This document shows, piece after piece, positions 1 to 8,528 of a stretch of DNA of 64,000 nt. The notes beneath the pieces are model-generated. The model was not told the DNA's origin and searched no databases. It was given only the letters and a program-made list of their open reading frames with translations. Position 1 is the first letter of the stretch, and each line of letters begins with the position of its first letter. The position numbers were made by a program, and so were the translations under genes. Source of the DNA: Tsuneonella rigui (GTDB lineage: Bacteria > Pseudomonadota > Alphaproteobacteria > Sphingomonadales > Sphingomonadaceae); the NCBI RefSeq assembly GCF_003958625.1, contig NZ_RSEL01000026.1, forward strand, positions 1 through 64,000, written 5' to 3'.

Positions 1-36
1 GGGCCGGGGCGGCGCAGCCAGGCGCCGCGCGAGGGC

Positions 37-705
37 TTACGCCTTGCCATTGCGGCCCCGCTTGGCGACCTTGCGCGCGGCGCGGATGGCGGCCTCACCT
101 TCCTTGGCCCGTGCTCGCAGCGTGTCGATCTTGGCGTTGATCGCGGCGATCGTCGCCACCTCGTCGGCGAGCGTGCGCCGGCCGCGTTCGCGCGCCACGC
201 TCTCGCGGTGGGCGGTCAGGCAGCGCAATGCGGTGGCGGTGTCGAACTTGCGGGGCGGTTCGGCGGGGACGCCGATCTCGCTGCCGCGCAAGTGCGCCAG
301 CAGCTCCATCTCCAGGTTGTCGTACCCTTCGGCGAGCGCGGCGTACCACGCCTTGGCGAAATCCGGGTCGGTTCGCCGCAGGGCGTATACCTTGCTCGTC
401 GGTAGGTCCGCCACCGCGGCGGCGGCGGCGACGTTGGAGGTGATAGCCAGCTCTTCCAGGAAGCGCGCGATCTTCGCTGCGTGGCGCGGGGCCCTGCGGC
501 CCGTGCGCCTCGTCTTGCGCGCGTCGAGCGGCTGGATCGCGTCCCACTGGGCACGGAACGCGTCATTGGTGCTGCGCCTGCGATACGGTGTGGCGTTGGT
601 CACCCCGGCATCGCGCGTCGCCTCGTTGACGCTGCGTCCCGCGCGCAGGGCGTCGAGAAAGCGGGTCGCCCAGACGGGCGCCGGTCTTTCCTGCTGGTCC
701 TTCAT
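37..705 (-). CDS. Terminase-small-subunit-like HTH protein
   Basis: Predicted 222-residue basic protein with two helix-turn-helix-like blocks, around residues 10-60 and 78-125. Each has the layout of phage terminase small subunits: a run of alanine-rich helices in which a 'novel partner' sequence leads to an R-x-x-D-x-x-F/A core (APYRRR-like and VYALRRTDPDF). The C-terminal third is arginine/lysine-rich and helical. The ATG at 705 was chosen over one 13 codons upstream because a GGGGA-type ribosome site lies just before it. No large terminase, portal or capsid gene is nearby, so a role in phage packaging is not supported. A DNA-binding role is inferred only from the fold-like pattern. A second protein of related design lies at 30052-30513. 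Confidence 0.6.
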   Translation of the reverse strand: MKDQQERPAPVWATRFLDALRAGRSVNEATRDAGVTNATPYRRRSTNDAFRAQWDAIQPLDARKTRRTGRRAPRHAAKIARFLEELAITSNVAAAAAVADLPTSKVYALRRTDPDFAKAWYAALAEGYDNLEMELLAHLRGSEIGVPAEPPRKFDTATALRCLTAHRESVARERGRRTLADEVATIAAINAKIDTLRARAKEGEAAIRAARKVAKRGRNGKA

Positions 706-924
706 CGGTCGTCGATCCCCGTCCCCTGCGATGCGGACACGCAAACGGGCGGAGGCTCCAAGGAGCGCCGCCCGTTCGAATCACACTATCGCGATGTTCC
801 TGTTGTGTAACCAAAGAGCGTGACGATGTCAAGCAGAAAAAACCAAATAGGTTCGTAATGGCGGCGGATTGTGCCTGACCAAGCGTTCCCCTAAACGCTG
901 CCGACCACGGGAGAGGGACCCTCA

Positions 925-1572
925 ATGCTGCGCAGCCTCTACAACTGGACGATGGAGAAGGCCGCGCACCGGCACGCCGTATGGTGGCTGGCGCTCTTCG
1001 CGTTCGTCGAGGCGAGCTTCTTCCCGATCCCGCCGCACCCGCTGCTGGGCCTGATGTGCCTCGCAGAGCCGAAGAAGGCGATCCGCTTCGCCGCGGTGGC
1101 TACGATCGCTTCGGTGGCCGGCGGGCTGCTCGGCTACGCGATCGGTTACGCGCTCTACGATACCGTCGGCACCCAGCTCCTCGCCGCGCTCGGCATGACC
1201 GAGAGCTTCCCGGTCGCCGCCTGTTACCTGCGCGAGTACGGGGCCGAGATCATCATGATCAAGGGCGCCACCCCGATCCCGTTCAAGCTGCTGACGATCA
1301 CCGCCGGGTTCATCGCCATGCCGCTGGTGCCGTTCATCCTCGCCAGCATCGTGAGCCGGGCGATCAGCTTCATGATCGTCGGCGTGCTGTTCCGCCTGTT
1401 CGGGGCGCCGATCAAGCGCTTCATCGACAAGTACCTTGGGCTCGTCACGATCGGCTTCGTGGTGCTGGTGGTTGGCGGCTTCATCGCCATCACCATGCTC
1501 TCGGGCGGCAACGACAAGGCGAGCGACAAGTGCTCGGCAGCCGCCGCCACGGTCGAAACCCGCGCGGCATGA
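925..1572 (+). CDS. YqaA/DedA-family membrane protein
   Basis: A 215-residue integral membrane protein with four or five hydrophobic segments. It has the DedA/VTT (SNARE-associated) signatures: an N-terminal F-(V/I)-E-x-x-(F/I)-P-x-P-P motif (FVEASFFPIPP, about residues 30-40) and a later G-x-T-P-I-P-x-K segment. This length and motif set match the short YqaA branch. Family members are linked to lipid scrambling or undecaprenyl-phosphate recycling and to envelope integrity. The ATG at 925 follows a strong GGGAGAGGGA site. The stop overlaps the next start as ATGA, so the two genes are probably translated together. Confidence 0.82.
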   Translation: MLRSLYNWTMEKAAHRHAVWWLALFAFVEASFFPIPPHPLLGLMCLAEPKKAIRFAAVATIASVAGGLLGYAIGYALYDTVGTQLLAALGMTESFPVAACYLREYGAEIIMIKGATPIPFKLLTITAGFIAMPLVPFILASIVSRAISFMIVGVLFRLFGAPIKRFIDKYLGLVTIGFVVLVVGGFIAITMLSGGNDKASDKCSAAAATVETRAA

Positions 1573-2279
1573 GCGAAGCCGCGCCCGCGCCCGCCCGGCG
1601 GCGCCTGTCCAAACCGCAATGGCTCACGCTCGGCGCGGCGGGCTTCATCATGTCGGTCACGCTGGCGATCATCAATGCGTTCTACGCGGTGCGCGGAGCT
1701 GAGGTAATCGTCCAGCCGCCCGAGCAGGTCCTGCTCTACCGCGACGGCGAGGGCGACCAGGCGGTGCTCAACTTCGCCATCCGCCTCGCCATGATCAACG
1801 CCGCCGACGGCGCGCACGGGGACGTGCTGATGAAGAGCGCGCTGGCGTTCAAGGGCCTCGACGCGCGCTTCGCCTTCGGCACCGAGCTGACCCCGGTTTT
1901 CGGCGACGACGACCAGCTTGCCAGCGGATGCGATTCGGGCGCGCGCTGCGTCGCGCTGCCGGGCCTCAAGGTGACCGAGCTGGGCGAGACCACACTCGAC
2001 GTGCCCGGCGGCGGGGTGAAGGCGCTGACCGCCGGATTCCCGCTGGTCGAGTGGAACTGCGAAGGCCGTGACTGCGCAAAATTCGCCGATGCCGACGCTG
2101 CCGCCACGACGCTCGCGGGCAAGGGCCTGGAGCCGATCGTGACCCTGGAATTCTTCGGCGACGGAGATCGGCGGATGACCTGCGCCGCGCGCGCGATCGA
2201 TGAGGCGTACCTCAAGGACAATGGCTGGATGTCGGCGCGCTGTCGGACGGCAGGCGTGACTGGTGATCCGTGGCTGTGA
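1569..2279 (+). CDS. Membrane-anchored protein of unknown function
   Basis: A 236-residue protein with a short proline/arginine-rich cytoplasmic N terminus and one transmembrane helix (about residues 19-42). A large extracytoplasmic domain follows with at least five cysteines (SGCDSGARC, WNCEGRDC and later CAARA, ARCRT), probably disulfide-bonded. I do not recognise the domain. The start ATG overlaps the stop of the YqaA-like gene by four bases, which fixes the start and suggests a shared operon and perhaps a shared membrane role. Confidence 0.7.
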   Translation: MSEAAPAPARRRLSKPQWLTLGAAGFIMSVTLAIINAFYAVRGAEVIVQPPEQVLLYRDGEGDQAVLNFAIRLAMINAADGAHGDVLMKSALAFKGLDARFAFGTELTPVFGDDDQLASGCDSGARCVALPGLKVTELGETTLDVPGGGVKALTAGFPLVEWNCEGRDCAKFADADAAATTLAGKGLEPIVTLEFFGDGDRRMTCAARAIDEAYLKDNGWMSARCRTAGVTGDPWL

Positions 2280-2333
2280 TCGGCCGCCGGTTCGGCTCGC
2301 GTTAATTGGCGCGCAGTCAGGAGCTTAGCCATC

Positions 2334-2726
2334 ATGATCCGCCCATTCCTCGCCCTCGCCGCATTGTCGGCCATCGCCGCCGCGCCGGCCGTGGCGCCTG
2401 TGCTCCAGCTGGCGAAGGAGACCGCCACGGTTGAGAACGCAGAGGGCGAGCCGCTGTTCGTGATTCGGGACCTCGCCTACCTGGCCGAGACCTACGGGAG
2501 CGCGGTGTCCTATGACCGCCTGACCCAGCGGGTCCGCGTCACTCCCGTCGGCCAGCCCTCGCTGTGGATCCGCTGTTCTGAATTGGCGCCTGCGGAAGGC
2601 CTGTGCATTCGCCGTCCGAACCGCGTGGGGCCGGTGCGCGACGAGGAAGACGAGGCCGGCCCGCTCTCGCGCAACCTGCCCGATTGCCCCGGCGATCCGC
2701 GCTGCCCGCGCCGCGGGTCTAAGTAG
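2334..2726 (+). CDS. Small secreted hypothetical protein
   Basis: A 130-residue protein with a Sec-type signal peptide: MIRP, a hydrophobic core, then Ala-rich cleavage around residues 18-21. The mature part has a copper-amine-oxidase-N-like or SH3-like short strand pattern (EPLFVIRDLAYLAETYGSAV) and a cysteine-containing, proline-rich tail (CSEL, LCIRR, DCPGDPRCPRR). An AGGAG site lies ten bases before the ATG. No function is assigned. It converges on the Lrp-type gene with four bases between the stops. Confidence 0.6.
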   Translation: MIRPFLALAALSAIAAAPAVAPVLQLAKETATVENAEGEPLFVIRDLAYLAETYGSAVSYDRLTQRVRVTPVGQPSLWIRCSELAPAEGLCIRRPNRVGPVRDEEDEAGPLSRNLPDCPGDPRCPRRGSK

Positions 2727-2730
2727 GCCT

Positions 2731-3198
2731 TCAGACCGGCGAGATCGGCCAGGCGGTGGTGAACTTGCGCCGCCGCTTGACGAAGCGGGTCTCGTAGCGG
2801 CGCACCGCCGGGTCCGATCCGAGCATCGCGTCGGCGAAGGCGTTGAACGCGTCCATGTTGGCGACGACCACCAGCACGAGGAGGTCGAACGGTCCCGCAA
2901 CCTCGAGGATCGTCTGCACTTCGGGGCGCGCCTCGAGCTTGCGCAGGAGCTGCTCGACCGGCTCGAGCGCGTGGCGGTCGAGCTGGACGTCGACCATCGC
3001 CGACAGGAACGGGCCGATCTTCTCCGCCACCACCGCGCGGTCGGCGACGATCGTGCCGTCCTCGCGCATGCGCCGCACCCGCCGGGCGATCGCCGACGGC
3101 GACAGCGCGACATCGCGCGCAAGATCCTCGGCGGTGCGCAAGGCATCCTCCTGCAGCAGGGCTAGCAGCTGCCGATCATAGCGATCCCAGTCGCGCAT
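2731..3198 (-). CDS. Lrp/AsnC-family transcriptional regulator
   Basis: A 155-residue protein with the usual Lrp/AsnC layout. An N-terminal winged HTH covers residues 5-60 (D-R-Y-D-R-Q-L-L-x-L-L-Q, then the recognition helix LSPSAIARRVRRM). A C-terminal RAM/AsnC ligand-binding domain covers about residues 65-145, with the G-P-F-D-L-L-V-L-V strand that shapes the effector pocket. Members bind amino acids and regulate nearby metabolic or transport genes. It is transcribed away from the S41 peptidase at 3314, with about 115 bases between the starts, so that peptidase or this gene itself may be the target (inference). Confidence 0.88.
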   Translation of the reverse strand: MRDWDRYDRQLLALLQEDALRTAEDLARDVALSPSAIARRVRRMREDGTIVADRAVVAEKIGPFLSAMVDVQLDRHALEPVEQLLRKLEARPEVQTILEVAGPFDLLVLVVVANMDAFNAFADAMLGSDPAVRRYETRFVKRRRKFTTAWPISPV

Positions 3199-3313
3199 TT
3201 CGTTCGAACCCGGCCCTCGTCGTGCGGAGATTTGGCAATAACGCCCGCATCTTTGCCCGCAACGCGCGTGGCCGCCAAGCTAGATAGTGCGGCAACGAAT
3301 TGGGAGGACAGCC

Positions 3314-4633
3314 TTGACCCTTTTGCCCCGCCTGCTCGCCTGCGCCGCGCTGATCGCGCTCGCGCCCACGGCCGCCTCGGCCCAGCACGCGCCTGCGCCC
3401 GCCGCGGCGACGACCGCCGAGGTGATCGCCGCAGCGCGCAAGCGGGTGGCCGATATCTACGTGATCCCCGAAACCGGCGCCAAGCTCGACGCGGCGCTCG
3501 CCGCGGCGGAGGCGAAGGGCACGTTCAATGGTCTCGAAGGCGACGCGCTCGCGGCCAAGGTCAACGAGGTGATGCACGGCGTCACCAAGGACGGGCACCT
3601 CGGCATGCGCTACGACCCGCAGCGCGCCGCGATCCTCGCCGCGAACCCGCCGAGCGATGACGATGACGACGGCGGCGAACTGCCGGCGAGCTTCCAGCGC
3701 GACATCGTTGTCGCCAACGGCGGGGTCACCAAGCTCGAGGTGCTGCCCGGCAACATCCGCTACCTCGACTATCGCGGCTTCATGTGGGGCACGCCCGCGG
3801 CGAAGGACGCGATGGCAACCGCGGCGCAGTTCCTGCGCGGCGGCGATGCGGTGATTATCGACCTGCGCCGCAACGGCGGCGGCGACGCGGCGGCGGTGAG
3901 CGCGCTCGCGAGCTACTTCCTTCCGCCGGACACCGAACTGATGCGCTTTGAATCGCGCGGCAATCCCGGCACGGTCAGCAAGACAAGCGCGGTGCCGTTC
4001 ACCCTCGCCGACCGCCCGGTTTACGTGCTGACCTCCAAGGGCACCTTCTCGGCCGCCGAGGAGTTCTCCGACCACGTCTCCGCGTTCAAGTTCGGCACGC
4101 TGGTGGGCGAGACCACCGGCGGCGGGGGCTTCAACAACACCTTCGTGCCGCTGCCCGGCGGCTACGTCATGAGCATCTCCTATGGCCGCGCGGTGCACAT
4201 GGTGACCGGCAAGGACTGGGAGCAAGTCGGCATCGCGCCCGCCATCGCGGTCCCCGCCGACCAGGCTCTGCTGCGCGCCCAGGCCGAAGCGACGACCGCG
4301 CTGGCGGCCAAGGCACCCGAGGACGAGCGCGACACCGACGCCCGCCTCGCCGCCTTCTACCGCGCGCAGCTGACCCCGGTCGATCCGGGCATGCCGCTGA
4401 CCGCCTACGCCGGCACCTACGGCCCGCGCACGATCGCGGTCGATGCCAGCGGCGCGCTGACCACCGCGCGCGAGGGCGCCCCGCCCGTCAAGCTGATCGC
4501 CGTCGGAGCCGACTCGTTCGTGCCGGAAACGGTACCGCAGCAGACGTTCCGCTTCATCCGCGAGGGCGGCACCATCGTGGCGGTCGAGAGCGACCTCCCC
4601 GGCCGCCCCGCGCAGCGCTCGCCGAAGGGCTGA
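3314..4633 (+). CDS. S41-family (C-terminal processing) peptidase, secreted
   Basis: A predicted 439-residue exported serine peptidase. A signal peptide (MTLLPRLL core, ending at AASAQ) is followed by an N-terminal helical cap. The S41 core has a strand/loop IIDLRRNGGGD and the nucleophile motif KGTFSAAEEF, with Ser246 by this start and the glycine-rich VGETTGGGG strand after it. A roughly 100-residue C-terminal extension resembles the tails of periplasmic tail-specific/interphotoreceptor-retinoid-binding-like members. There is no PDZ domain, as in the Tricorn/IRBP-like branch. TTG at 3314 is preferred over the upstream in-frame GTG at 3287 because GGGAGG sits seven bases before it and the signal peptide begins there. 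Confidence 0.85.
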   Translation: MTLLPRLLACAALIALAPTAASAQHAPAPAAATTAEVIAAARKRVADIYVIPETGAKLDAALAAAEAKGTFNGLEGDALAAKVNEVMHGVTKDGHLGMRYDPQRAAILAANPPSDDDDDGGELPASFQRDIVVANGGVTKLEVLPGNIRYLDYRGFMWGTPAAKDAMATAAQFLRGGDAVIIDLRRNGGGDAAAVSALASYFLPPDTELMRFESRGNPGTVSKTSAVPFTLADRPVYVLTSKGTFSAAEEFSDHVSAFKFGTLVGETTGGGGFNNTFVPLPGGYVMSISYGRAVHMVTGKDWEQVGIAPAIAVPADQALLRAQAEATTALAAKAPEDERDTDARLAAFYRAQLTPVDPGMPLTAYAGTYGPRTIAVDASGALTTAREGAPPVKLIAVGADSFVPETVPQQTFRFIREGGTIVAVESDLPGRPAQRSPKG

Positions 4634-4639
4634 CGAGAT

Positions 4640-4738
4640 ACCCTCTCCCGCGACGGAGAGGGTTAGGGCACCCCGCAGGGCGCGGCCTTGCGGGGATCCT
4701 GGGAGAGGGGCCAATGTGTCCCCAACGGCCCCTCTCCC
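4640..4738. repeat. Cluster of three hairpins between convergent genes
   Basis: Three perfect inverted repeats lie in the gap between the S41 stop and the Crp-type stop. ACCCTCTC (4640-4647) pairs with 4656-4663, CCCCGCA (4671-4677) with 4689-4695, and a 12-bp arm GGGAGAGGGGCC (4701-4712) with 4727-4738. There is no T-tract, so this looks like a REP-type intergenic palindrome cluster that may also insulate the two transcripts. Confidence 0.6.
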
Positions 4739-4758
4739 TCCGCCTCGCCAGAGGTCGG

Positions 4759-5436
4759 CTAGCCGATCGCGAGCAGCCGCAAACGCGCGGGATCGAGTAC
4801 GCTGAGCGCGCCATAGCCGCGCTTGACTAGCCCGCTCGCCTCCAGTTCCGCGAGCGCGCCGTTGGCGGTCGCGCGGGTGACGCCGAGGAGGTCGGCGATC
4901 TCCTGCTGGGTCACCGTGACCGCGCCCGCCTTGCCGCCGGCGAGGTTGGCGATCAGCGCCGCCGCGCGCGGGGTGACGGTGCCGCGCCGGGTGTGCGCCA
5001 GGAGATCGAGCGTCTCCTGCAACTGCGCTGATAGCGCCCCGAGCAGCGCGCGCATCGCGGCGGGATCGGCAGCCAGCGCGCTCTCGAACGCGGCGGCTCC
5101 GATCGCGCGCAGCCGCGCCTCCCCGCGCGCGACCGCGTCGACGATCCGCGGCTGGCCCGACAGCACCGCGAGCTCGCCGTAGGAATCGCCCGCGCCGAGC
5201 AGGGCGACCGCGCGAAATTCGCCCTCGGCGGTGAACTGCCCGACCGAGACCGCGCCCTCGTCGATCAACCAGAAGCCGCCCGCCGCCTGGCCCTTGTGCT
5301 GGATGATCTGCCCGTCCGCGAAGCTGCGCGCGGGCGAGGCGGCGACCAGCGCCGTCCGCATGCTCTCGGGCAGCGCATCGAACAGCATCGGCACGAGGAG
5401 CGAGCGGCCGGGTGTGAATTGTCGGGTTCTGGACAT
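4759..5436 (-). CDS. Crp/Fnr-family transcriptional regulator
   Basis: A 225-residue regulator. A cyclic-nucleotide-binding beta barrel spans about residues 15-125 (GQIIQHKGQAAGGFWLIDEG, then a GDSYGELAVLSGQPR phosphate-cassette-like strand). A C-terminal HTH_Crp follows (VTQQEIADLLGVTRATANGAL, about residues 170-190). There is no FNR-type cysteine cluster. The cassette G-E-L-A-x-L-x-x-x-P-R is close to the cAMP receptor form, but whether it binds a nucleotide is unknown. It is divergent from the fatty acid hydroxylase gene, with 51 bases between the starts, so control of that gene is plausible. Confidence 0.85.
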   Translation of the reverse strand: MSRTRQFTPGRSLLVPMLFDALPESMRTALVAASPARSFADGQIIQHKGQAAGGFWLIDEGAVSVGQFTAEGEFRAVALLGAGDSYGELAVLSGQPRIVDAVARGEARLRAIGAAAFESALAADPAAMRALLGALSAQLQETLDLLAHTRRGTVTPRAAALIANLAGGKAGAVTVTQQEIADLLGVTRATANGALAELEASGLVKRGYGALSVLDPARLRLLAIG

Positions 5437-5487
5437 TTCGCACTCGCCGATACCGCTATTTGAGTCGCGGGAGAAGGAGAACCGCGC

Positions 5488-6330
5488 ATGCCAGCCAGCA
5501 CCATCGCCATCCTCGCGATCTACTTCGGTTTCGCCGCGCTCGAACTCGCGCGGTCGAACCTGTTTGCGAAGCCCGAGCAGACCCGTGACGATGCGGTGGT
5601 CGAGGCCGTCAGCATGACGATGCTGCTCGCGGTCACCCAGCCGGCGATCGTGTTCGCCAGCGGCGCCATCGCGCACTGGCTGGCGCCGCAGTGGGCCGGG
5701 GCGCTGACGAACCTCAACGCGCTCGCGGGACTGGCGCTGTTCCTGGTCCTCGACGACATGACCCAGTACTGGTGGCACCGCGCGAGCCATATGACCCACT
5801 GGCTCTACAACCTGCACCGCGCGCATCACGACGGGCGCTACATGTCGGTGCGCCTCGTGTACCGGAACAACCTGTTCTATTACGCGATGATGCCCGGCCT
5901 GTGGCTGTCGGGGCTGCTGGTCTATCTCGGGCTCGGCTGGGTCTATGCCGGCTATGTCGTGGTCAAGATGGCGGTCATCATCGGCGCGCACAGCGATGTC
6001 GCGTGGGACGCGCCGCTCTACCGGATCAAGTGGCTGAGCCCGGTCATGTGGGTGGTCGAGCGCACCATCTCGACGCCGGCGACGCACCATGCGCACCACG
6101 GGCGGCATGAGGACGACCCGGCGGTCCACTACCGCGGCAACTTCGGCAACCTGCTGTTCTTCTGGGACGTCCTGTTCGGCACCGCGCGGATCACCCGCAG
6201 CTATCCCACGAGCTACGGGGTCGAGAACCTCGCGCCCGCGACGCTCGGCCAGCAGCTGATGTGGCCGGTGTTTCCGGAGAACAAGGTGACGGTTTCCGCG
6301 GGAGAGGAGGCGGCCGTCAGAGCCGCGTGA
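5488..6330 (+). CDS. Sterol desaturase/fatty acid hydroxylase superfamily protein
   Basis: A 280-residue membrane di-iron oxygenase with four or five hydrophobic helices and the eight-histidine pattern of the family. These are HRASH at residues 97-101, HRAHH at 110-114, a further conserved His/Asp near 167, and HHAHH at 200-204. Members hydroxylate or desaturate lipid chains, including sphingoid bases in eukaryotes. It ends 30 bases from the serine palmitoyltransferase stop, so a role in 2-hydroxylating sphingolipid acyl chains or modifying the long-chain base is an attractive but untested inference. A GGAGAAGGAG site precedes the ATG. Confidence 0.85.
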   Translation: MPASTIAILAIYFGFAALELARSNLFAKPEQTRDDAVVEAVSMTMLLAVTQPAIVFASGAIAHWLAPQWAGALTNLNALAGLALFLVLDDMTQYWWHRASHMTHWLYNLHRAHHDGRYMSVRLVYRNNLFYYAMMPGLWLSGLLVYLGLGWVYAGYVVVKMAVIIGAHSDVAWDAPLYRIKWLSPVMWVVERTISTPATHHAHHGRHEDDPAVHYRGNFGNLLFFWDVLFGTARITRSYPTSYGVENLAPATLGQQLMWPVFPENKVTVSAGEEAAVRAA

Positions 6331-6360
6331 TCTACCCGAGCGGCGGGCGGTCGGGGGCGG

Positions 6361-7611
6361 TTATACGATCCCGACCGCCTTGCCCGCGCGCTCGAACATG
6401 CCGAGGATGGTCTCGACTTCCTCGGCGGAGTGCTCGGCGCACAGCGAGCACCGCAGCAGGGTCATGTTGGCCGGCGTCGCCGGGGGCCGGGCGAGGTTGA
6501 CGTAGAGGCCTTCCTTGAGGAGCGCTTCCCACATCGCCGCGCCGCGTTCGAGATCGGGCATGATCACCGCGACGATCGCCGACTGCGGCTCCTTGGTCCC
6601 GAGCTCGAACCCGAGCCCGGTCAGCCCCTGGTGCAGCCGCTTGGAATTCTCCCACAAGTGCGCGCGCTTGTTGGAGCCGTGCATCAGCTTGCGGATCGAG
6701 GTCGCCGCGGTCGCCACCACGCTCGGCGGGAGGCTGGCGGTGAACACGTAGGGCCGGCACACCAGCCGCATGATCTCGAACTTCGGGTGGTTGGAAACGC
6801 AGAAGCCGCCGACCGTGCCGACCGACTTGGAGAAGGTGCCGATCACGAAATCGACGTCGTCTAGGCAGCCCTGGTCCTCGGCCACCCCGCGCCCGTGCTC
6901 GCCGATGAAGCCCATCGAGTGCGCCTCGTCGACCAGCACCATCGCGCCGTGCTTCTTGGCGACCGCGATCATCTCCTTGAGCGGCGCGATGTCGCCGAGC
7001 ATCGAATAGACGCCCTCCAGCACCACCAGCTTGCCCGCGCCTTCGGGGATCCGTCCGAGGCGCTTGTCCATCGCCTCGATATCATTGTGCTTGAACGGCA
7101 CCACCTCGGCGTTGCCCATCGCGCAGCCGTCCCAGATCGAGGCGTGGCTATCGATGTCGAGGACGATGTAGTCGCCCTTGCCCGCGATCGTCGAAATGAT
7201 CCCGAGGTTCGCCTGGTAGCCGGTGGAAAAGACCATCGCGTGGCCCATCCCGTAGAACTCCTTGAGCGCTTCCTCGCAGGCCTTGTGGCCGGAGTAGGTG
7301 CCGTTGAGCACGCGGGAGCCGGTGGTGCCCGAACCGTAGTCTTCCAGCGCCTGCTTGCCCGCGGCGATCACGTCCTCGTCGAACGTCATGCCCATGTAGT
7401 TGTAGGTGCCGAGCAGGATCGTATCGCGCCCGTTGCAGATCGCGCGGGTGGGGGAGAGGACCTTCTCCATCACCAGGTTGAAGGGATCCTCCTGTCCGGT
7501 CGACAGCAGCCCTTCGCGCATGGCGATCAGGTCGTCGAACTTGGAGAACAGGTCGCGCCCCTCTCCGGCGCGCGCCTCCGGGCGGTCGGGCTCGTCGATG
7601 CCTTCGCTCAT
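6361..7611 (-). CDS. spt: Serine palmitoyltransferase
   Basis: A 416-residue PLP enzyme of the alpha-oxoamine synthase family. It condenses L-serine with palmitoyl thioester to 3-ketodihydrosphingosine, the committed step of sphingolipid synthesis. Visible family features are NYMGM near the N terminus, GSGTTGSRVLNGTYSGH, the DEAHSMGFIGEHGRG segment, and the Schiff-base lysine in GTFSKSVGTVGG (Lys262). The sequence and length closely resemble the soluble homodimeric enzyme of Sphingomonas. It is translated from an ATG that shares one base with the stop of the acyl carrier protein gene (TGATG), which suggests coupled synthesis and an ACP-bound acyl donor. Confidence 0.95.
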   Translation of the reverse strand: MSEGIDEPDRPEARAGEGRDLFSKFDDLIAMREGLLSTGQEDPFNLVMEKVLSPTRAICNGRDTILLGTYNYMGMTFDEDVIAAGKQALEDYGSGTTGSRVLNGTYSGHKACEEALKEFYGMGHAMVFSTGYQANLGIISTIAGKGDYIVLDIDSHASIWDGCAMGNAEVVPFKHNDIEAMDKRLGRIPEGAGKLVVLEGVYSMLGDIAPLKEMIAVAKKHGAMVLVDEAHSMGFIGEHGRGVAEDQGCLDDVDFVIGTFSKSVGTVGGFCVSNHPKFEIMRLVCRPYVFTASLPPSVVATAATSIRKLMHGSNKRAHLWENSKRLHQGLTGLGFELGTKEPQSAIVAVIMPDLERGAAMWEALLKEGLYVNLARPPATPANMTLLRCSLCAEHSAEEVETILGMFERAGKAVGIV

Positions 7612-7850
7612 CAGTTCTGGGTCTCGGTCACGGCATCGACCAGGTTGCCCCAGGTCTCGATCTCGGCCTGCTGGTTCATCGAGATGATGATGTCGAACTC
7701 GTCCTCGATCGCGGCGACGAAATCCATCACCGTCAGGCTGTCGAATTCGAGGTCGCCCGCGAAGGTCGTGTCCTCGTCGATCTCGGTGCCCTTCTTGTTG
7801 AACGGCTCGACGATGGCGCGGATGCGGGCGTCGACTTCGGCTCGGTCCAT
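7611..7850 (-). CDS. Acyl carrier protein dedicated to sphingolipid synthesis
   Basis: A 79-residue acidic four-helix carrier protein. The phosphopantetheine serine is Ser38 in EFDSLTVMD, following a GDLEFDS helix start. Downstream acidic helix II (AAIEDEFDIIIS) is typical of ACP. It lies directly upstream of spt with a one-base stop/start overlap. The arrangement matches the spt-acp pairs of Sphingomonas and Caulobacter, in which a special ACP delivers the acyl chain. The ATG at 7850 gives the normal family length; the longer frame upstream has no ACP character. Confidence 0.92.
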   Translation of the reverse strand: MDRAEVDARIRAIVEPFNKKGTEIDEDTTFAGDLEFDSLTVMDFVAAIEDEFDIIISMNQQAEIETWGNLVDAVTETQN

Positions 7851-7977
7851 GGATTTGAGTGTCCTGTTTTGGCCGCGCGAGTGCCACGGCAATGCGGCGG
7901 AAAAGCGGCTCGGCAGCGCGCTTGTCAAGATTGCGCCCCGCTGGCAAGTCCAAGGGCCACGGGAGGGGACGCGCGGA

Positions 7978-8520
7978 ATGGACCACGACACGCCGGCACC
8001 GGCAAGCTCGCAGTACGGCACCTCGGCCTATTCGCTGCACGCGATCCACCTCGTGCGCACCACCCAGCAACAGACGCTGCAGCTATCGCAAATGGCGGAC
8101 CAGAAGGCGTCGATCCTGATGGGCGCGAGCTTCCTGGTGTTCTCGATCGCGGTCAGCCGTGCGTTCTCGGGACACCTGCCGGTCAGCCTCGCGATCCTCG
8201 CGCTGTTCGCGTTCCTAAGCTCGCTGTGCGCCGTGATCGCGGTGCTGCCGTCGGTCTCCCCCAAGGGTGAGCCGCAGGGCGCGAACCGGCTGTTCTTCGG
8301 TCATTTCGCCGCGCGCGACGAGGCGGAGTGGACCGAGGAAGTGCTCGACCGCCTGCGCGACGACGAGGCGGTGTTCCGCACCATGCTCCACGACATCTAC
8401 CAGAACGGCCAGGTTCTGCGGCGGAAGAAATACCGCTTCCTGGCGATCGCCTATCGGCTGTTTGTGGTGGGGTTGGTGGTGACCCTGGGGTCGTTCGTGG
8501 TGGAGATGTGGGTGCGGTAG
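7978..8520 (+). CDS. Pycsar-effector-like membrane protein (DUF5706)
   Basis: A 180-residue protein with a helical N terminus ending in a Q-rich segment. The signature stretch ADQKASILMGASFLVFSI begins near residue 40 as the first transmembrane helix, a second helix spans about 68-90, a soluble helical middle follows, and a final helix lies near 158-178. The A-D-x-K-A-S/G-x-L-x-G/A motif at the membrane entry is typical of the PycTM/DUF5706 family. In Pycsar defence, such membrane proteins disrupt the membrane after binding cCMP or cUMP. No uridylate or cytidylate cyclase gene is next to it here, so a defence role is inference. A GGGAGGGGA site precedes the ATG. It is divergent from acp. Confidence 0.72.
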   Translation: MDHDTPAPASSQYGTSAYSLHAIHLVRTTQQQTLQLSQMADQKASILMGASFLVFSIAVSRAFSGHLPVSLAILALFAFLSSLCAVIAVLPSVSPKGEPQGANRLFFGHFAARDEAEWTEEVLDRLRDDEAVFRTMLHDIYQNGQVLRRKKYRFLAIAYRLFVVGLVVTLGSFVVEMWVR

Positions 8521-8528
8521 TAAGCACA

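Noticed and set aside
37-705. Prophage start on the basis of a terminase-like gene
   Set aside because: No large terminase, portal, capsid, tail, integrase or lysis gene follows in the window.
3176-5443. Long open frame antisense to the S41 and Crp genes
   Set aside because: High-GC shadow: no domain, extreme Arg/Gly/Ala content, while both real genes have clear motifs and ribosome sites.
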